From Gnetum montanum (taxonomy: Eukaryota > Streptophyta > Gnetopsida > Gnetales > Gnetaceae), in NCBI GenBank assembly GCA_015680685.1, contig MNCI01027232.1, positions 93,955 to 157,954 on the forward strand: a stretch of DNA of 64,000 nucleotides, read 5' to 3'. The notes beneath the pieces are model-generated. The model had not been told where the DNA came from and did no database searches. It worked only from the letters and a program-made list of their open reading frames with translations. The first letter of the stretch is position 1. Every line of letters begins with the position of its first letter. Made by a program: the position numbers and the translations under genes. Below are positions 1 to 11,839 of this stretch, one piece after another.

Positions 1-779
1 TCTACGCGGTCCTTATAATACCTACTTGTAACAAATAAAGTTTTGCAAAAACATTTAAGCACAACTCTGCGAATCTACTTCTAATTTTCCCCAAAGAAAA
101 AGATAGTTCAACAAGAAAACTAGAAATAGAGCAAAATTCGATGGAAATAGATAAAAAAGAAAGGAGATTTGTGTTAAGCCCTCAAATGTTTAAACAAGGT
201 AAAATGATATGAGTAAACACTTCACAATAAAGCTATTCCAAATTCAATAACTACGAATTTTTCAAACTTCCAAGGCTCAAATAAGTAATTTCTTCAAGAC
301 AATCCTGCTATGCTACCAAAAAATTGTTGCGTAAACTATCACGTACGAGACTCCATTTTGGCTAGATAATGGACATCAACAATTCCATTCAGCAGTATCT
401 TAAAAAGACTTGACAATTTCTGATTGAAATATCATGGAAATTCACTTTAAAGATAAAAGAAGATATTCTGGTCTTATCAGAATACCAAAGATTATTTGAA
501 CCCTCTTGACTATTGAATTATTCGATGGCTTGATTACACGCAGAGGCTCTCTTACAACAATCTCAATAGTGGTTCTTATATATTGCACAATAATAAAATT
601 CACTACTAAAATGCTCTTAAGGCTTTTAAACACAAGCGCTTATATGGCAAAATTTTAATAGAAATTTCTATCGTGCAACAAGAACAATAAGAGTAATCTA
701 AAAATCCCAAAATTACTTGCCAAGCGTGATACTATCTAAACCACTAGCAAAACAATTTTAAAAAAATAAAAAAATAATA

Positions 780-1090
780 AGCATAACTCACAGGACCATG
801 GCAAAGAGGCTGAAATCTTTTCTATAGCAAGTCATCTTACAAGCAATCTTTCACAATTTCTTCTTACAATGCTCTTCCCAAGACCCAAAGTGTGTCTCCA
901 AGTGAGAGCTAGTAGTCCTCCCTCCATATCTTTTTTCTTCTTACCTCTGAAGCCTTTTTATAGGGTTCAAGAGGTAGTTACATATTTCAAAATATTTTAG
1001 CTAACTTCTCTCCCAAGTAAGGAAGTTATAACTTGCCCAACAAGTTAGGAGATTACTTGCCCAACAAGTTAGGAAGTTGTAACTTATACA
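780..1090 (-). promoter_or_regulatory. LTR-like promoter stretch with TATA box on minus strand
   Basis: On the minus strand TATAAAAA (955-962) is followed by about 150 bp of transcribed-looking leader. Upstream of it (1031-1050 and 1055-1074) are two exact copies of acttgcccaacaagttagga, each containing the inverted repeat AACTTG..CAAGTT. A TATA box with duplicated enhancer-like motifs 70-120 bp upstream is typical of the U3/R region of a retrotransposon LTR. I cannot find TG..CA ends or a partner LTR, so an LTR remnant is an inference. Confidence 0.4.
1031..1074. repeat. Two 20-bp exact direct repeats
   Basis: acttgcccaacaagttagga occurs at 1031-1050 and 1055-1074 (24-bp period). Each copy contains an inverted repeat, so it could bind a dimeric factor. 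It lies upstream of a minus-strand TATA box. Confidence 0.75.
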
Positions 1091-2699
1091 TAAAGTTTTG
1101 GAGAAAATCATGCTAACATTGGCATGTGTAAATATTACAAATATTGCTTTTAGAAGTAATAGCCTATAATAATTATTTAATTTAAATTAAATCCAAGATC
1201 TCCATATTATAAGAGCTCCATATAATTTTTTATTTTTATTTATTTAGAATTTTTAAGTTTTAAAAGTTAAATATCATTGAAGCCCTAGTAATTTTATGAA
1301 TAGGTGGTAGTAAGAAAATAATGCAACATCCACCTTAGTGTAGACATTGGTGGTGGCGACAGCCAATTTTTGTAATCTTATATAAATAAATTATCTACAT
1401 TTGCACTTTGAACCTACGTAAAATTTGCTGCTGGCTTCTTTGGAAAAAAGATGTTTGCTGGAAAAATAAATTTAAATCTGGTGGTGGATCAAAATGTGAA
1501 GCCCGAATGTGAAGGCACCAGGCCTGGAACTGTCGAAAAATAGTTTCAAATTATCCTGCCCTGCCAGAACCGTATATCAACTGCCACCGCGAAAGAAGGC
1601 TCTGCCACCACGTTCGGTAATGTTGCCATGTGTTCCGTAAAAACTACGACTGTTGTAACCTTTGCTTCTTACAAATGCTCTTCCCTTGCTGGAAACCAGA
1701 TCAAATATAGCCCGTTTCTCAAAGATTTTGAAGATAATTACAAATTGCTTCCCCTAAGCTCCCAACAACAGTTTTCCACATTCGCTGCAACCTTACCCAA
1801 GAATGCATCTCCTCCCCAAATCGAAGAGCATCAAACACACTTGCAGACTACTGAAACGAGGTGAAGAACTTAAGCTTCGAACAACAAGGAATTTTGGCAC
1901 AGAAAACACATCCTCGTGCGGCCATATCTCAAAGCCGTTTCGAGTCTTGTCGACTACTACCCCTGCCTCTTGGCTGCCTTGCTTGCGACCGCATATCGAA
2001 TATGAACACCGACGACGTGGAGTGACAGCAGCAGCTACAGAAACCATTTCAACACCACATCCGAGCATGACTTAGGTTAATGCCAAGGTCCTTTAGCACC
2101 GTTAATGGCTCTCACATGCACTTGAGTCGAAAGACACTCTTTACAGATGGCAAGAACCTCAAACAAAACACCGTTCGGGTCTAATTTTTCTGAGACAGGC
2201 AACAGACAGACATATCCAAATACCGAGATGGCCATGGCATGCGTCAGATAAAGAGGTGCATCCAAATGCAAAGTAGATCTGAAACTCTAGGTGAGGTGCC
2301 GAGTACGGCAAGGTGAAGAGACTGACCTTAACGGCACACATGCATAATGCAAAAAGGTGGCCTTTGATCCGCCGCTTTCCTCTATTGAACCATTTTTGCG
2401 ATGTTCCATCTTTGTTTTTTATTTTCTTTTTAAATCTATTTAAAACCAACGAAACATATTGGTATCCTTGTTACTATTAGTCCTACAAATCCTATCAGGA
2501 TTTTTCAAAGCTAATTTAATCTTGTAAGACACTTCTGGTTCCCAACTCATCATAAGATTTGTATTTATTGGCATCCTACATTTGGTATCTCTTTGCATTG
2601 CTTTATTAAGAGATGAAACTACCTTTGTTACTGCAGAAGCCTTCCTTCCTTAATTTGTGTTACAAATAGAAGTTTTTCTAACTGCATAAACCTTTAATC

Positions 2700-4693
2700 A
2701 TGCCAACCTGTTCCATGAAATGGCCAAATGTGCCAATAGTATTGTTCATACAATTGTGGAGAAGATCCACTTGGGTAGTAAGCTTGTTGTTTCTAGTGGA
2801 ACTATCCTGGACTACCTTGAGGGTAAGGTAATCATCTTGGATCTTTTCTACATGCTAGAAGAGGATTCAATGCATACACTCTAGACTCTTGTAAGTGTGA
2901 CCCCACAAGGCAACAACCCTTTGGATGTTCATATTGGCATATGTCACATTTACTTTCATCATCAAAGTTAGACTCCATAACTTCCTCCACTACAACAACT
3001 TTGCCCTCACCTCTTTGGTAGGCATGTTCACCTCCTACAATTATGATCACTATTTTTTTCTTTGGATTCTTCAGCAATCTTCAAAGTATTCTGAAATTTC
3101 TCATCCAAAGAGTCCCATAACTTGTCAACCTTCGCTAAAATGTCAAAAACATATTTTTGGATGGACAAGATTTTTCTATTCACCACTTCATCAAGTGGTG
3201 ATTCCTACTCCTCACAAAATTGAACCTCTCATTTTCTAATGCATGGGTTCTTATTATATTTGTTAGCACTTTCCCTTTTTCATAGGTCATCTTCTTTGTT
3301 TACTACCTACTCAATTAACCTTTGGATCTTATGAACTCTCATTTTAGACAACCTTCCTTGGGCATACACCCCAAGGGTTCTTCTTGTTTCTTCTCTAAGC
3401 CCGTCTATGATGTGGCCAAGTTGTTCCCTCTGAGAGTAATCATGGACAGGGCATCAGTGTAGAAGTGAATAGTATCAGCCCATAGTGACATCCAAGGGTT
3501 CATGTGCTCTTTGTTTCCAACCTTGGATTTGCATTCTCAGATCAGACACTCTAGAATATGTTTCGTATTTATCATTGAATAGTTCTAACATGGTATTCCA
3601 TCTATGGATAGATTCTGACTCTAAGGACTAGTGTCAACTTTTAGCTTCCTTAATGAGTATCCTTGGGAACAGCTTGAGTTTCTACCACTCATTCTCTATG
3701 TTCTATAAGGCATAGGCATCTTGAAAAGCTTGTAGATGTGTCTGTGAATCAAAATTGTATCCCCCCTTAAATCTTAGGATATTGTTCGTGTCTAGATGCT
3801 TAATCTAAATATCCTTTATATGCCTAGTTGGGATTTTTATTGCCTCTGCAATGTTGAGCATACTTCAAGTTACAAATAAAGGTTCATCATCATTGCTATG
3901 TTGATGATGTCAATGAAGGTTTTGGCCACTCCTTTGATTTTTGTGGCCTTCACGATCACTATTATTTCATTGATCACCTTCATCATAGTTGATTTGATAA
4001 CAACTTCCATGAGAACCATCAAATGAAGAGGAATGTTTAGAATTAGATGAAGAGGATGAAGAGGAATGTGGATTGCCACCACCACCATGGTGTCCACCAT
4101 CACCACGGTATCCACCACCACTCTTATGCTTATTACAATCATCATCATTAGATCCCTTGTTATTGTGATGTTTACTCAAGTCCCTACTGTGGCTATCACT
4201 CTTTTTTAAACCAAATTTATGAATAGTGGATCATAAAGTTAGGTTTACACCCTTGCCATCAGTAGTAGGGATGGAGAATCTTCATGTCAAGAACCTTATA
4301 AGGAAGGATCCTCATTGTCTTCTTGATATAGTAGGAATTAGAGGTTAGTGTAATGTTTTCCCTTTGTAGCTTCATGAAGTTTCTCCTAACATTTATCTTG
4401 TTTAGGTTTTATTTTAGTGGGACAGTAGTTTTGAGTGTCATATCCATGCACAACATACTCTTCATGAAGATCTACTATGCCCAACTTCTTAAGGATCTTA
4501 AATAGCATCCTGGGCATAGAACAATCGAGGGGCAAGATGATGTTGCCCTCCATATCATGCCATCACATCTGTTCATCCTGATGTAGAATGAATTTAAATT
4601 TGACACAAACTCATCTGGATGAGTGTATACCACCTTGCATTCTTGTGGAATTAGTGGTTTGGTATTTTTGTGCTTGTGAGAAGAAGAAGACAT
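2700..4693 (-). pseudogene. gag: Element G gag (Athila-like), decayed
   Basis: The minus-strand reading starts at 4693 with MSSSSHKHKNTKPLIPQE and continues leftward through several frameshifts. It is the same protein as the gag of element B (starting 25881 on the plus strand): the shared N-terminus is followed by a Ser/Asn/His-rich low-complexity section (about 3970-4180) and, near 2880-2960, by CDICQYEHPKGCC, a C-x2-C-x3-H-x4-C zinc knuckle of the Athila type. The order N-terminus, Ser/His-rich linker, matrix/capsid-like part, knuckle is conserved. Stops and indels throughout make it non-functional. No protease or pol follows to the left; similarity fades at about 2455-2700, so the element is truncated or divergent there. 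Its leader is interrupted by solo LTR J. Confidence 0.8.
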
Positions 4694-4973
4694 TTTGCAA
4701 AATAAAATGAAATTTTCAGTGTGCTTTTACAATCTTATGTATAGTGGGAATGATATTTGAAACACCACAAAATTTCGAGCTTAGTACTTTTCCAACAAGA
4801 ACAGGGCTAAGTCACAACATTCCTCAGCATGGCTGAAGCTTGAGGGCCCTGCAGACAGCTTCAAGTGAAGTCGAACTCAACAAGAAGCAGGTCCCTGGGA
4901 CCCACAGACAACCACGGCATCTACTATCAAACCTGGCAACTTTGGAGCTTGAAATACTTAGTTAACACTAAGT

Positions 4974-5393
4974 ATGTATACACCCGATGCTCACAGTATA
5001 TATGCCCAGCGTACACGCCCAGCGTATACGCCCGATGCTTATAGTGTATATGCCCAGCGTACACACCCAGTGTAGACGCCTCACATGTACACTCAGTAGG
5101 CACAACTGATGAATACGCCTGGCATGTAATCCCCGAAGATGGAAACGACACTATAGAGCAAGATTTGGTACAAGGCAGAAACTCACACGAGTAGAGCAAC
5201 CATCAGCATATACGCCCAGTATCCATCAGCGTATACACTCAGCACGTCCAGCGTATACGCCCAGCACATTCAGCGTATACGCCCAGCATATACGTCCTGC
5301 ATGCCCAATGTATACGCCCATCATATATGCCCAAAGTCTACGCCCTCCTGATACAGCGTATACACCCAGTGTAAACGCCCAGCGAATGTAACA
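4974..5393 (+). repeat. Array of ~13-bp GTATACGCCCAGC motifs in U3 of LTR J
   Basis: About twenty degenerate copies of a 13-bp unit (GTATACGCCCAGC and variants) run through the U3 half of the solo LTR, interrupted near 5100-5205. The best copies contain the perfect palindrome GCGTATACGC. The array lies 80-500 bp upstream of the TATA box at 5472, the position of U3 enhancers. Further GCGTA/TACG words occur downstream at about 5570-5900. Confidence 0.85.
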
Positions 5394-5471
5394 TGTACAC
5401 TTGTAAATTTTATTCTTTCGCACCCGATCAACACGCCACGTGTCACCCAACCTGAGTCTAACAATCAAACC

Positions 5472-5480
5472 TATATAAAA
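5472..5480 (+). promoter_or_regulatory. TATA box of LTR J
   Basis: TATATAAAA downstream of the 13-bp array and about 600 bp before the LTR 3' end. It marks the U3/R transition and the plus orientation. Confidence 0.6.
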
Positions 5481-6149
5481 ATCCCAATTTTTCATTAGAT
5501 CCAGGTCGGTTGGCAATTTTGAGCAAAAAAAAACCAGAGAGAAAAGACGCTAAGAACCAGAACAGAGAACCTTGTACGCTGGACAACCCTGTACGCTGAG
5601 CATATAGCCTCTATGATATGCCTATAGTTTGAACCAGTCAACAGTCATCCCTGCATCCACCGGGGCTATTCGTCCGCCTTGTGTGAAAGCCACAACTGCG
5701 TTATACTGGTGCATTGTAACTCTCATTTGCAATAATATTGTTACATTTTCTTTCTAAAATCTGTTACAATTTTGCATCAATTTTTGCATGTTTACTGTTT
5801 ACGTTGTTTTACGTTTACGCTCGGTTTACATCAGTTACACCGTTTATCCTCTGTTTTATATCTTTCACGTCGTTTACGTATAACCCAGCGTATAGCACCT
5901 CAGTGTACGTTTGGGGAAATCCTTGCCTGATTCGTGTGCGGACCATCCAAGGTACTCTGCCTTCGTTCATTCCAGCTCGCCCTTAGACGAAGGTAGGGTC
6001 TTCTGTGTGTGTCCGGTGATCCCCCAGTTTCTGTTTCCTTCCAGTCGAAGATCAACGATTTCGGATGGTACAATATTGACCTTTAGGTTTGTACAATAAT
6101 ATTAGTGATATTCACCTAAACCTAGATAGTGCACGTTCTACAAACAAAG

Positions 6150-6168
6150 TTTCTAGCAATGGCACCAA
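6150..6168 (-). promoter_or_regulatory. Primer binding site of element G (tRNA-Asp type)
   Basis: Directly after the LTR end, the minus strand reads TTGGCACCATTGCTAGAAA. The plant tRNA-Asp complement used by Athila elements is TTGGCGCCGTTGCCGGGGA. Nearly all differences are transitions, as expected from cytosine deamination. This fixes the minus orientation of element G and identifies the adjoining LTR as its 5' LTR. Confidence 0.75.
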
Positions 6169-7097
6169 TGATGAGCAGCGAGGTACCCCTACATCCAACT
6201 ATATGAATCACAAAGCGTTCACATGCAATCCAGTCGAATTCCATGGACTTCATCATTTCTAGTACACTAGTCCTTTAGGAAGTGAATCTAGCCTTAAGGT
6301 CAATCATTATCTTTCCAATTTCACTTGTGACGTTTGTTGGTATGGTTAAGTGTAACTGAGGCATTCAATTTTTATTATTTTTATGTTTTACAGTTCGGTG
6401 CTTGAATTGTAGATAAAATAAATTTGATTAACTAATATAAATTAACTAATTAACTAATAATTTAAGTAATCCTAACATAAGTATTTGTTCCCACTTTTCA
6501 TACACATTCTGAACCCATGTATCCACTACTGGGCGACCAAGTGCTATGCTACAGGGCATACCCAAGTAATAATGCTATTGGGATTACCAAGAGAATATGT
6601 GTTATGCTCAAAGCAGTCATACTTATGTGTGTAATCTATCTAACTTAGTTGCTTATCTAACATAGTTACTAGAAAATAATTGATAATTAATTAAAACATT
6701 TAATAAATAATTGGAAATAATAAATGCATAAATAAAATAGCTAATCTATTGAAAGTGTAGCAAGGTTTATCAGAAAGCTTGTATTTATTGTTGCACACAC
6801 TGTCATGCTTGAATAAAGATCTGTACACTCAATGACTCCTGTTGCGAGCACTCGGGGGAAAAAATTCTAACTTTTGAATGGAAAAAATGCAAGAGCTTCG
6901 CTGCTACTAAAATCGAGATTGTCATAAATGCAGTTGATAGGCACATATTTATAGGCAACAGATAGACACTGCATCGATGGGGCCTCATCGATTTAGGGCA
7001 AGATTTGTTGATAGATCCTCATTGATAAGGCCTCATTGATGCGATCGACTACATTGATAAGGCCTCATTGACACAGTGAACCAACAATGACTCATCA
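6169..7097 (-). mobile_element. 5' LTR of element G
   Basis: On the minus strand it runs from TGATGAGTCATTGTTG (7097 downward) to GCTCATCA (6169), about 929 bp. It matches the LTRs of B, C and D along its length: palindromic GATAAGGCCTCAT words near 6975-7095, a TATA box TATAAATA (plus 6946-6953), and the conserved 3' third containing the motif GGGGTACCTC before the end. Element G's interior lies to the left; no matching 3' LTR is in the window. Confidence 0.9.
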
Positions 7098-8698
7098 TTA
7101 AGGAATATTGAAAAGATAAAATTATAATTATTTTCTCAAATGTATAGAGTTGAGCAACTCAAGGCATTATTTCTTAAGATTCAACATCATCATGATAGTG
7201 AAAGAAGGTAAAACAATTTACAACCAACCTTAAAAATAGGGCCCTACATTCACATTGTTCTTATGCAAAAAACCACTAATTTCTATGATAGCATAAGGTA
7301 TGAAAGGCAAAGGTAATAAGGGTTTTATGTTTGTGGCATTTTTATTTTTCTCAAATTTGGTAGGTTTAAGAGATTACATTATCATGAATGGATATGTAGT
7401 TCCAGCATGTGCTACTCATGTGTGTGAACTCTTGCCAAAATGATAATTTAGTTCTAATTTGACTATATGTCTTGGGTTAAATATTGTTAATAAAGGAAGT
7501 TTTATGTTCTAAGATTCCTCCACCTCAAACTAATAAATATATAAATAAATCCTATAGGGTATATTATTACTAGTGATTGGGCTACCAATAGTTGCCTTGA
7601 GCATCAGACAACCTCCTAGGTGTCTATCCCTTAACAAACTCTAGATTTAAGGCATAAATCTTAGACTCATAAAGATGTAACATTACTGGGCAACAGCTCT
7701 TTGGATGTTTGTATTGGCAAATGTCATAACCATCATCATTTGACTTAGAAACTGCAACCTCCTCTACTATAGACACTTTCCCTTTTTACTAATAATAGTC
7801 ATTTTCTACATCTCTCTTCTTTTTCTCATCCTTGTCTTTAGCTCTTCTTTGTTCTACTTTCTCCTCCATGATCTTAAGTTATTTTGAAATTTTTGATCTA
7901 TGAAGTTGTACATTTTATCAAGCTTTACCAAAATTTTAATAATTGACTTTTAAATAGGCAAGCATTTTCTTTGTACAACTTCCTCTAATGATGCTTCTTC
8001 TTTCATAGAGAATAACCTTCTTTTCTGCAGATAGAGGGGTTCCTATTATAATCCTCTACATTTTCTCTCTTCTTGAGTTTCCCTTCCTTTTTTTCCACTT
8101 AATCAATGACCCTTTGATTCTAATAGATATTTATTTCAAATAATCTCCATTGGTCATAGATCTTAAGAGTCTTTCTTATCTTGTTTCGAAGTTCATCTAT
8201 GATATGGTGTAGTTGTTCCCTTTGAGAAAAGTCAAGGCCTAAGCATTAATGAAGTAGAGAATAGTACCTACCCAAGGTTGTATTAAGGGACTTATGATTA
8301 CCTTGTCTCCACCCTTGGATTTTCTTTCTCAAGTTGGACACTAGGGAGTACATTTGACATTTATTCTTAAGAAGCTCCAACATCGTACTCCACCTCTTAA
8401 CGAATTCCAGTTCCTAAAACTAGTACCAAATTTATACTTCTTTGACAAGCATTATTGAAAAGAGTTTTATCTTTTTCCATTCATTTTCAATACTCTATAA
8501 GCCATAAGAATCATGAAAGGCTTGAAAATGATGTTTAAGATTTGCATTATAGACTTAGGGATATTGTTCATATGCAACCATTGGATTCAACTATGCCCTA
8601 ATGCTTGGTAGGGATGCATACCATTTCCCTAACATTGATTGTACTTCTTATAGCAAGGAATGATTATTCATAATCATAATGATCCTCATGGTTCCTAT
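7098..8698 (-). pseudogene. gag: Element F gag, C-terminal part (Athila-like)
   Basis: This minus-strand gag remnant is the downstream half of the gag starting at 20822, separated from it by element D. Recognisable pieces are the Lys/Glu-rich stretch at about 7740-8000 and the zinc knuckle YDICQYKHPKSCC at about 7690-7735, homologous to B, D and G. Left of about 7500 the match becomes poor and the sequence is AT-rich. Many stops and frameshifts are present. It directly abuts G's 5' LTR at 7097/7098, which suggests G inserted into F, but G's other end is not visible so no TSD can be checked. Confidence 0.7.
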
Positions 8699-9550
8699 TG
8701 ATGAATAATCAACTAGCTACGTCAATGGGCATGTGTCGATGTAGCCCCATTGATGCATGGTTTGATGTGTCAATGTAGTGTCTAGTCTTGCCTATATAAA
8801 TGAACATTCCCATCATATTTATGACATCATTAAGTCATAGCATAGTGAATTTATTACAGTTTTATTCTATCAAAGTTAGAACATTTTCAAAGTACCCATA
8901 GTAGGACTCCAAGGATTGTACATATCCTTATTCAGACATCAATGTACCTGAACACTTTGGTATGATAGAAATAAAGACAAAATTCTTGGAACTCCTTGCA
9001 GCACTTAGACTAGATTAATATTTACTTTATGTATTTTATAATTAATTCACTTTATGTTCTCATTTAAATACTTAATGCATTTAATAATTAATACTTAATG
9101 CACATAAGTACGTCCACCTTGAACATATTGTTAACACTTAGAATATGGTATTATCACTTAGTTTGCCTAGTAGCTTAACACTTGGTAACCCAGAAGTGTT
9201 TCTAATGTGTTCAAGATGTGCAAGGTAGGTGGGCTCAAATGCTTAGGTTATGCTAATTAGATTAGGAACCATTAAATAGTTAGATAACTAGCTTATCAAC
9301 CATTTACCTTTACCTTCACACTTAGAATTAGAAATATAAAATAAAAATAAAAATCACATGCCTTAACTCTCGCTTAATCATATGCATAAGCTTACACAAG
9401 TAAGAGCTAAGAAGACAACAATCAAGTCCTTTAAGATGCTATCTTTGTTCACATGCACACTTAGATGCTTAGCCCTAGGAATTCAATCAGATCATGAGGA
9501 AACACTGGTGATTCATATGGTTGGGCATAGGAACCACTTACTGCTCATCA
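8699..9550 (+). mobile_element. 5' LTR of element D
   Basis: Starts TGATGAATAATC, ends GCTCATCA, 852 bp, and is paralogous to 17932-19964. U3 begins with GATG/CATTGATG words (8710-8785), followed by TATATAAA at 8793-8800. Confidence 0.92.
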
Positions 9551-9569
9551 TTGGCATTGTTGTTAGGGA
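9551..9569 (+). promoter_or_regulatory. Primer binding site of element D
   Basis: TTGGCATTGTTGTTAGGGA immediately follows the LTR. Against the Athila/tRNA-Asp site TTGGCGCCGTTGCCGGGGA, all six differences are transitions. Confidence 0.8.
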
Positions 9570-9697
9570 TCTTAGTGTAAAATAAATGCATTAAAGTATG
9601 GAAGATAGTAAAATCATACAAAGATGTTGTAAAGACCTTAACAAAAAATCATTAAGAACATAACAAAAGCACAATGTTTATTAGTTAAGAACTAATA

Positions 9698-11090
9698 ATG
9701 GCTTCTTCTCACAAGGAGGAATCTCCACCATCATTTATAGGTAGATCTAATCAAAGACATGAAGTGCAAAAGATGCCCTAACAACGTCATGTTGTTTATA
9801 CACATCTGGATCCTTACACTTTGGATTTCACCTTCATTTTGCATCAAGATGAGCAGCTACATTGGAGGAACATGGAAGGAAAAATTGTGTTGCCTCATGA
9901 CTAATCACTTCCTACAATGTTGATAACATTTTGATCAGGTTGGACATTGCTAGAATCAATGCTAAGTATGAGGTCCAGGACCACATCTATTGGTGCTACC
10001 ATTTCACATATGCTCAACGGAAAAAGGATCAACAGATGGAAGCACACTATGAGGCTTTAAAAGAAAAAAAGGCCCCTACCCACTTATTCTTGCAACCACA
10101 TAAGAATGATTAAGATTTCTTTTTGAGGCAATCCCAATACATGGATTCTCCCCCTTTATTTAATGGGAAGACCCTTCACCAAAGGTTGCAATCAATTATG
10201 GTGACCTAGGTGGTAAAAAAATGGTTCTTAAAACCAAGGGACCTCAAAATATGGTACCCAATTATCTAAAGACAAGGATAATTATGGCCACAAAGAGAAA
10301 GACAAACATGTCAATTGGACAACACTTGATGAAGTAGTATAGAGGAAAGCCTTATCAATCCAAAAATCTATTACTAAAATATTGAATAAGGTAGATAAGA
10401 TGTGGGATTCCTTGAATGAGAAGATCCAAACTACTTTGAAGTTTTCAAATGAACACAAAGATCAAGGAGATGATGATCGTGAAAGAAGGAAGAAGAAGGA
10501 TTCTGAACAGGGTTATCATAAAAATAAGAGTAAAGTTGCAACAGTTGACGCAGTTGCAAATTCAGAAATAGATGATGATGGTTATGACATTTGCTAATAC
10601 AAACATCCTAAGGGATGTTGTTCTATGTTGTAACACCTACAAGAATCTGGGATGTATTCTTTGAATTCTAGATTGGCAAAATAGCTAGCACCTAGGAGGT
10701 TTCCTTATTCACAAAGTAACTACTGATAGCAATTCCACCAACAAGCATACTATCCTAGTGGTGCGCCGCCTCAACCTTAAGAGCAGTACTAGTAATGGAA
10801 ACATCCATAGTTGTTAGTGATACCATCTTCAAGGCAACAGTACCCTTATCACTAATTTGATCCCTATGGTTACTATGTTCAGTAGCCAATACCTTCATGT
10901 GACTCTTCTAGTCATGCTTCCTTCCCACATCACTACTATTCCCTAGAGTACTGCAGAGCATCTTGCACAAAGGGGGATCTCCATTTACCTTCTATCCTCC
11001 TTAACATCCATCCACTCCTACACCATCATCATCAACGCATTTACCACTTACTCTATCCATGTAGGGTAAAATACCTTCCTAGTCATAACA
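9698..11090 (+). pseudogene. gag: Element D gag, decayed
   Basis: Starts at 9698 (MASSHKEESPPS). The early part contains the family hallmark VVYTH followed by FTFILHQDEQLHWRNMEG, shared with the B and F gags. The Lys/Glu-rich section (10382-10560) is followed by DDDGYDIC and KHPKGCC (10565-10625), the C-x2-C-x3-H-x4-C knuckle with its second Cys intact, then a Pro/Tyr/Gln-rich tail. Compared with B, the Ser/His-rich linker and part of the capsid-like section are missing, so this gag is internally deleted (about 10130-10330) as well as frameshifted. Confidence 0.8.
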
Positions 11091-11279
11091 AAGAAACACC
11101 ATGAGGGTAGTAAAGATACAGCTAGCTCTTCAATTGAGTGGTCTTAAATTCAAGCCTTGCAAGAGGCTATTCTTCAAAACCATTAGCCCCACAAAGCCCT
11201 CTCAAACACCTATGTCTACTAGCCCTACTACTTCAACCTCTAAAATTCCTGTCAAGCAAATTTCAAACCAAACAACTCC

Positions 11280-11830
11280 CCAATTTCATACTATAATGTT
11301 GATCCATGCAATCATAGATTGGATTAAGGTTGGCCATATTTTTAGGAAGAGATCTGATCCTAAGAGTCCTGTTATTTATTTACAAATCACCAAAAATGAA
11401 CCATGTACAGCTCTTCTGGATTTAGGTTCCAAAGTTAACTTAATTTCACAAGAGATGTACAAAGCCTAAAACATACCTTCCTTGAAAATAGCAATATTAG
11501 ATTGAAGTTGGCAAACCAATACATCACTATTCCTTTGGGATTGGTAAAGGACATTGTGACCACTATCTATGAATGATCCTATCTTGTTGATTTTCTAATG
11601 ATCCATGTGGAAAACTCCAAGGGGAACTTTCCTATCATCATGAAAAGAGCATGTTTGAGCACCACTAATGTAAGGTTGGAGATTAAAGACCTTTCCTTCA
11701 AAATTTTCAAGGAAAATGATTTTGAAAAGGTTGAAAAGAAAAGAGTTCCATGCATCATGTATAGTAATACAAGGTGCCATTACATGCAAAGACTATGGAC
11801 CATCAAAGGCATATCACTTAAGGCATGTAA
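11280..11830 (+). pseudogene. Element D aspartic protease remnant
   Basis: The plus-strand reading includes LLDLGSKVNLIS at about 11416-11450, the retroviral-type protease active site with DLG in place of D[S/T]G, as often seen in Athila elements. It is followed after a frameshift by the IPLGLVKDIV-like flap/C-terminal section (11530-11570) and the remainder to about 11830. It aligns to B's protease at 28073-28480. Not functional. Confidence 0.75.
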
Positions 11831-11839
11831 TTAGTGTGT

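Larger units (their letters stand above)
1..2455. other. Unassigned left flank
   Basis: No gene can be supported here. The first 1.3 kb is AT-rich and holds one LTR-like promoter stretch, described separately. From about 1400 to 2440 the base composition is visibly more GC-rich, with overlapping short open frames on both strands (for example 1628-1864 plus and 1793-2068 minus). None resembles a family I know, none has a convincing start context, and frames on both strands are equally open, so I treat them as chance. The boundary with element G's gag is gradual near 2455-2700. This may be the rest of element G, its insertion site, or a non-autonomous element. Confidence 0.4.
4758..6072 (+). 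mobile_element. Solo LTR J (Tat/Ogre-type LTR family)
   Basis: Begins TGAAACACCACAAAATTT and ends TGGTACA, flanked by the direct duplication ATATT (4753-4757 and 6073-6077). It interrupts the leader between element G's gag and its LTR, as shown by alignment of the flanks to the uninterrupted leader of B near 25745-25870. Its first 18 bases equal the terminus of solo LTR E in reverse complement, and its first nine (TGAAACACC) also begin A's LTRs, so all three belong to one LTR superfamily. A TATA box on the plus strand (5472-5480) gives the orientation. No internal region is present, so this is the product of LTR-LTR recombination. Confidence 0.88.

Noticed and set aside
1628-2075. Possible host gene exons in the GC-richer left flank
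   Set aside because: Short frames on both strands, no family similarity, no coherent splice sites.
3870-4179. Histidine/valine-rich minus-strand protein candidates
   Set aside because: They are the Ser/His/Asn-rich gag linker read in alternative frames.
4974-5393. CRISPR-like array (short repeated units)
   Set aside because: Units are contiguous and degenerate without unique spacers, lie in an LTR U3, and the genome is a plant's.
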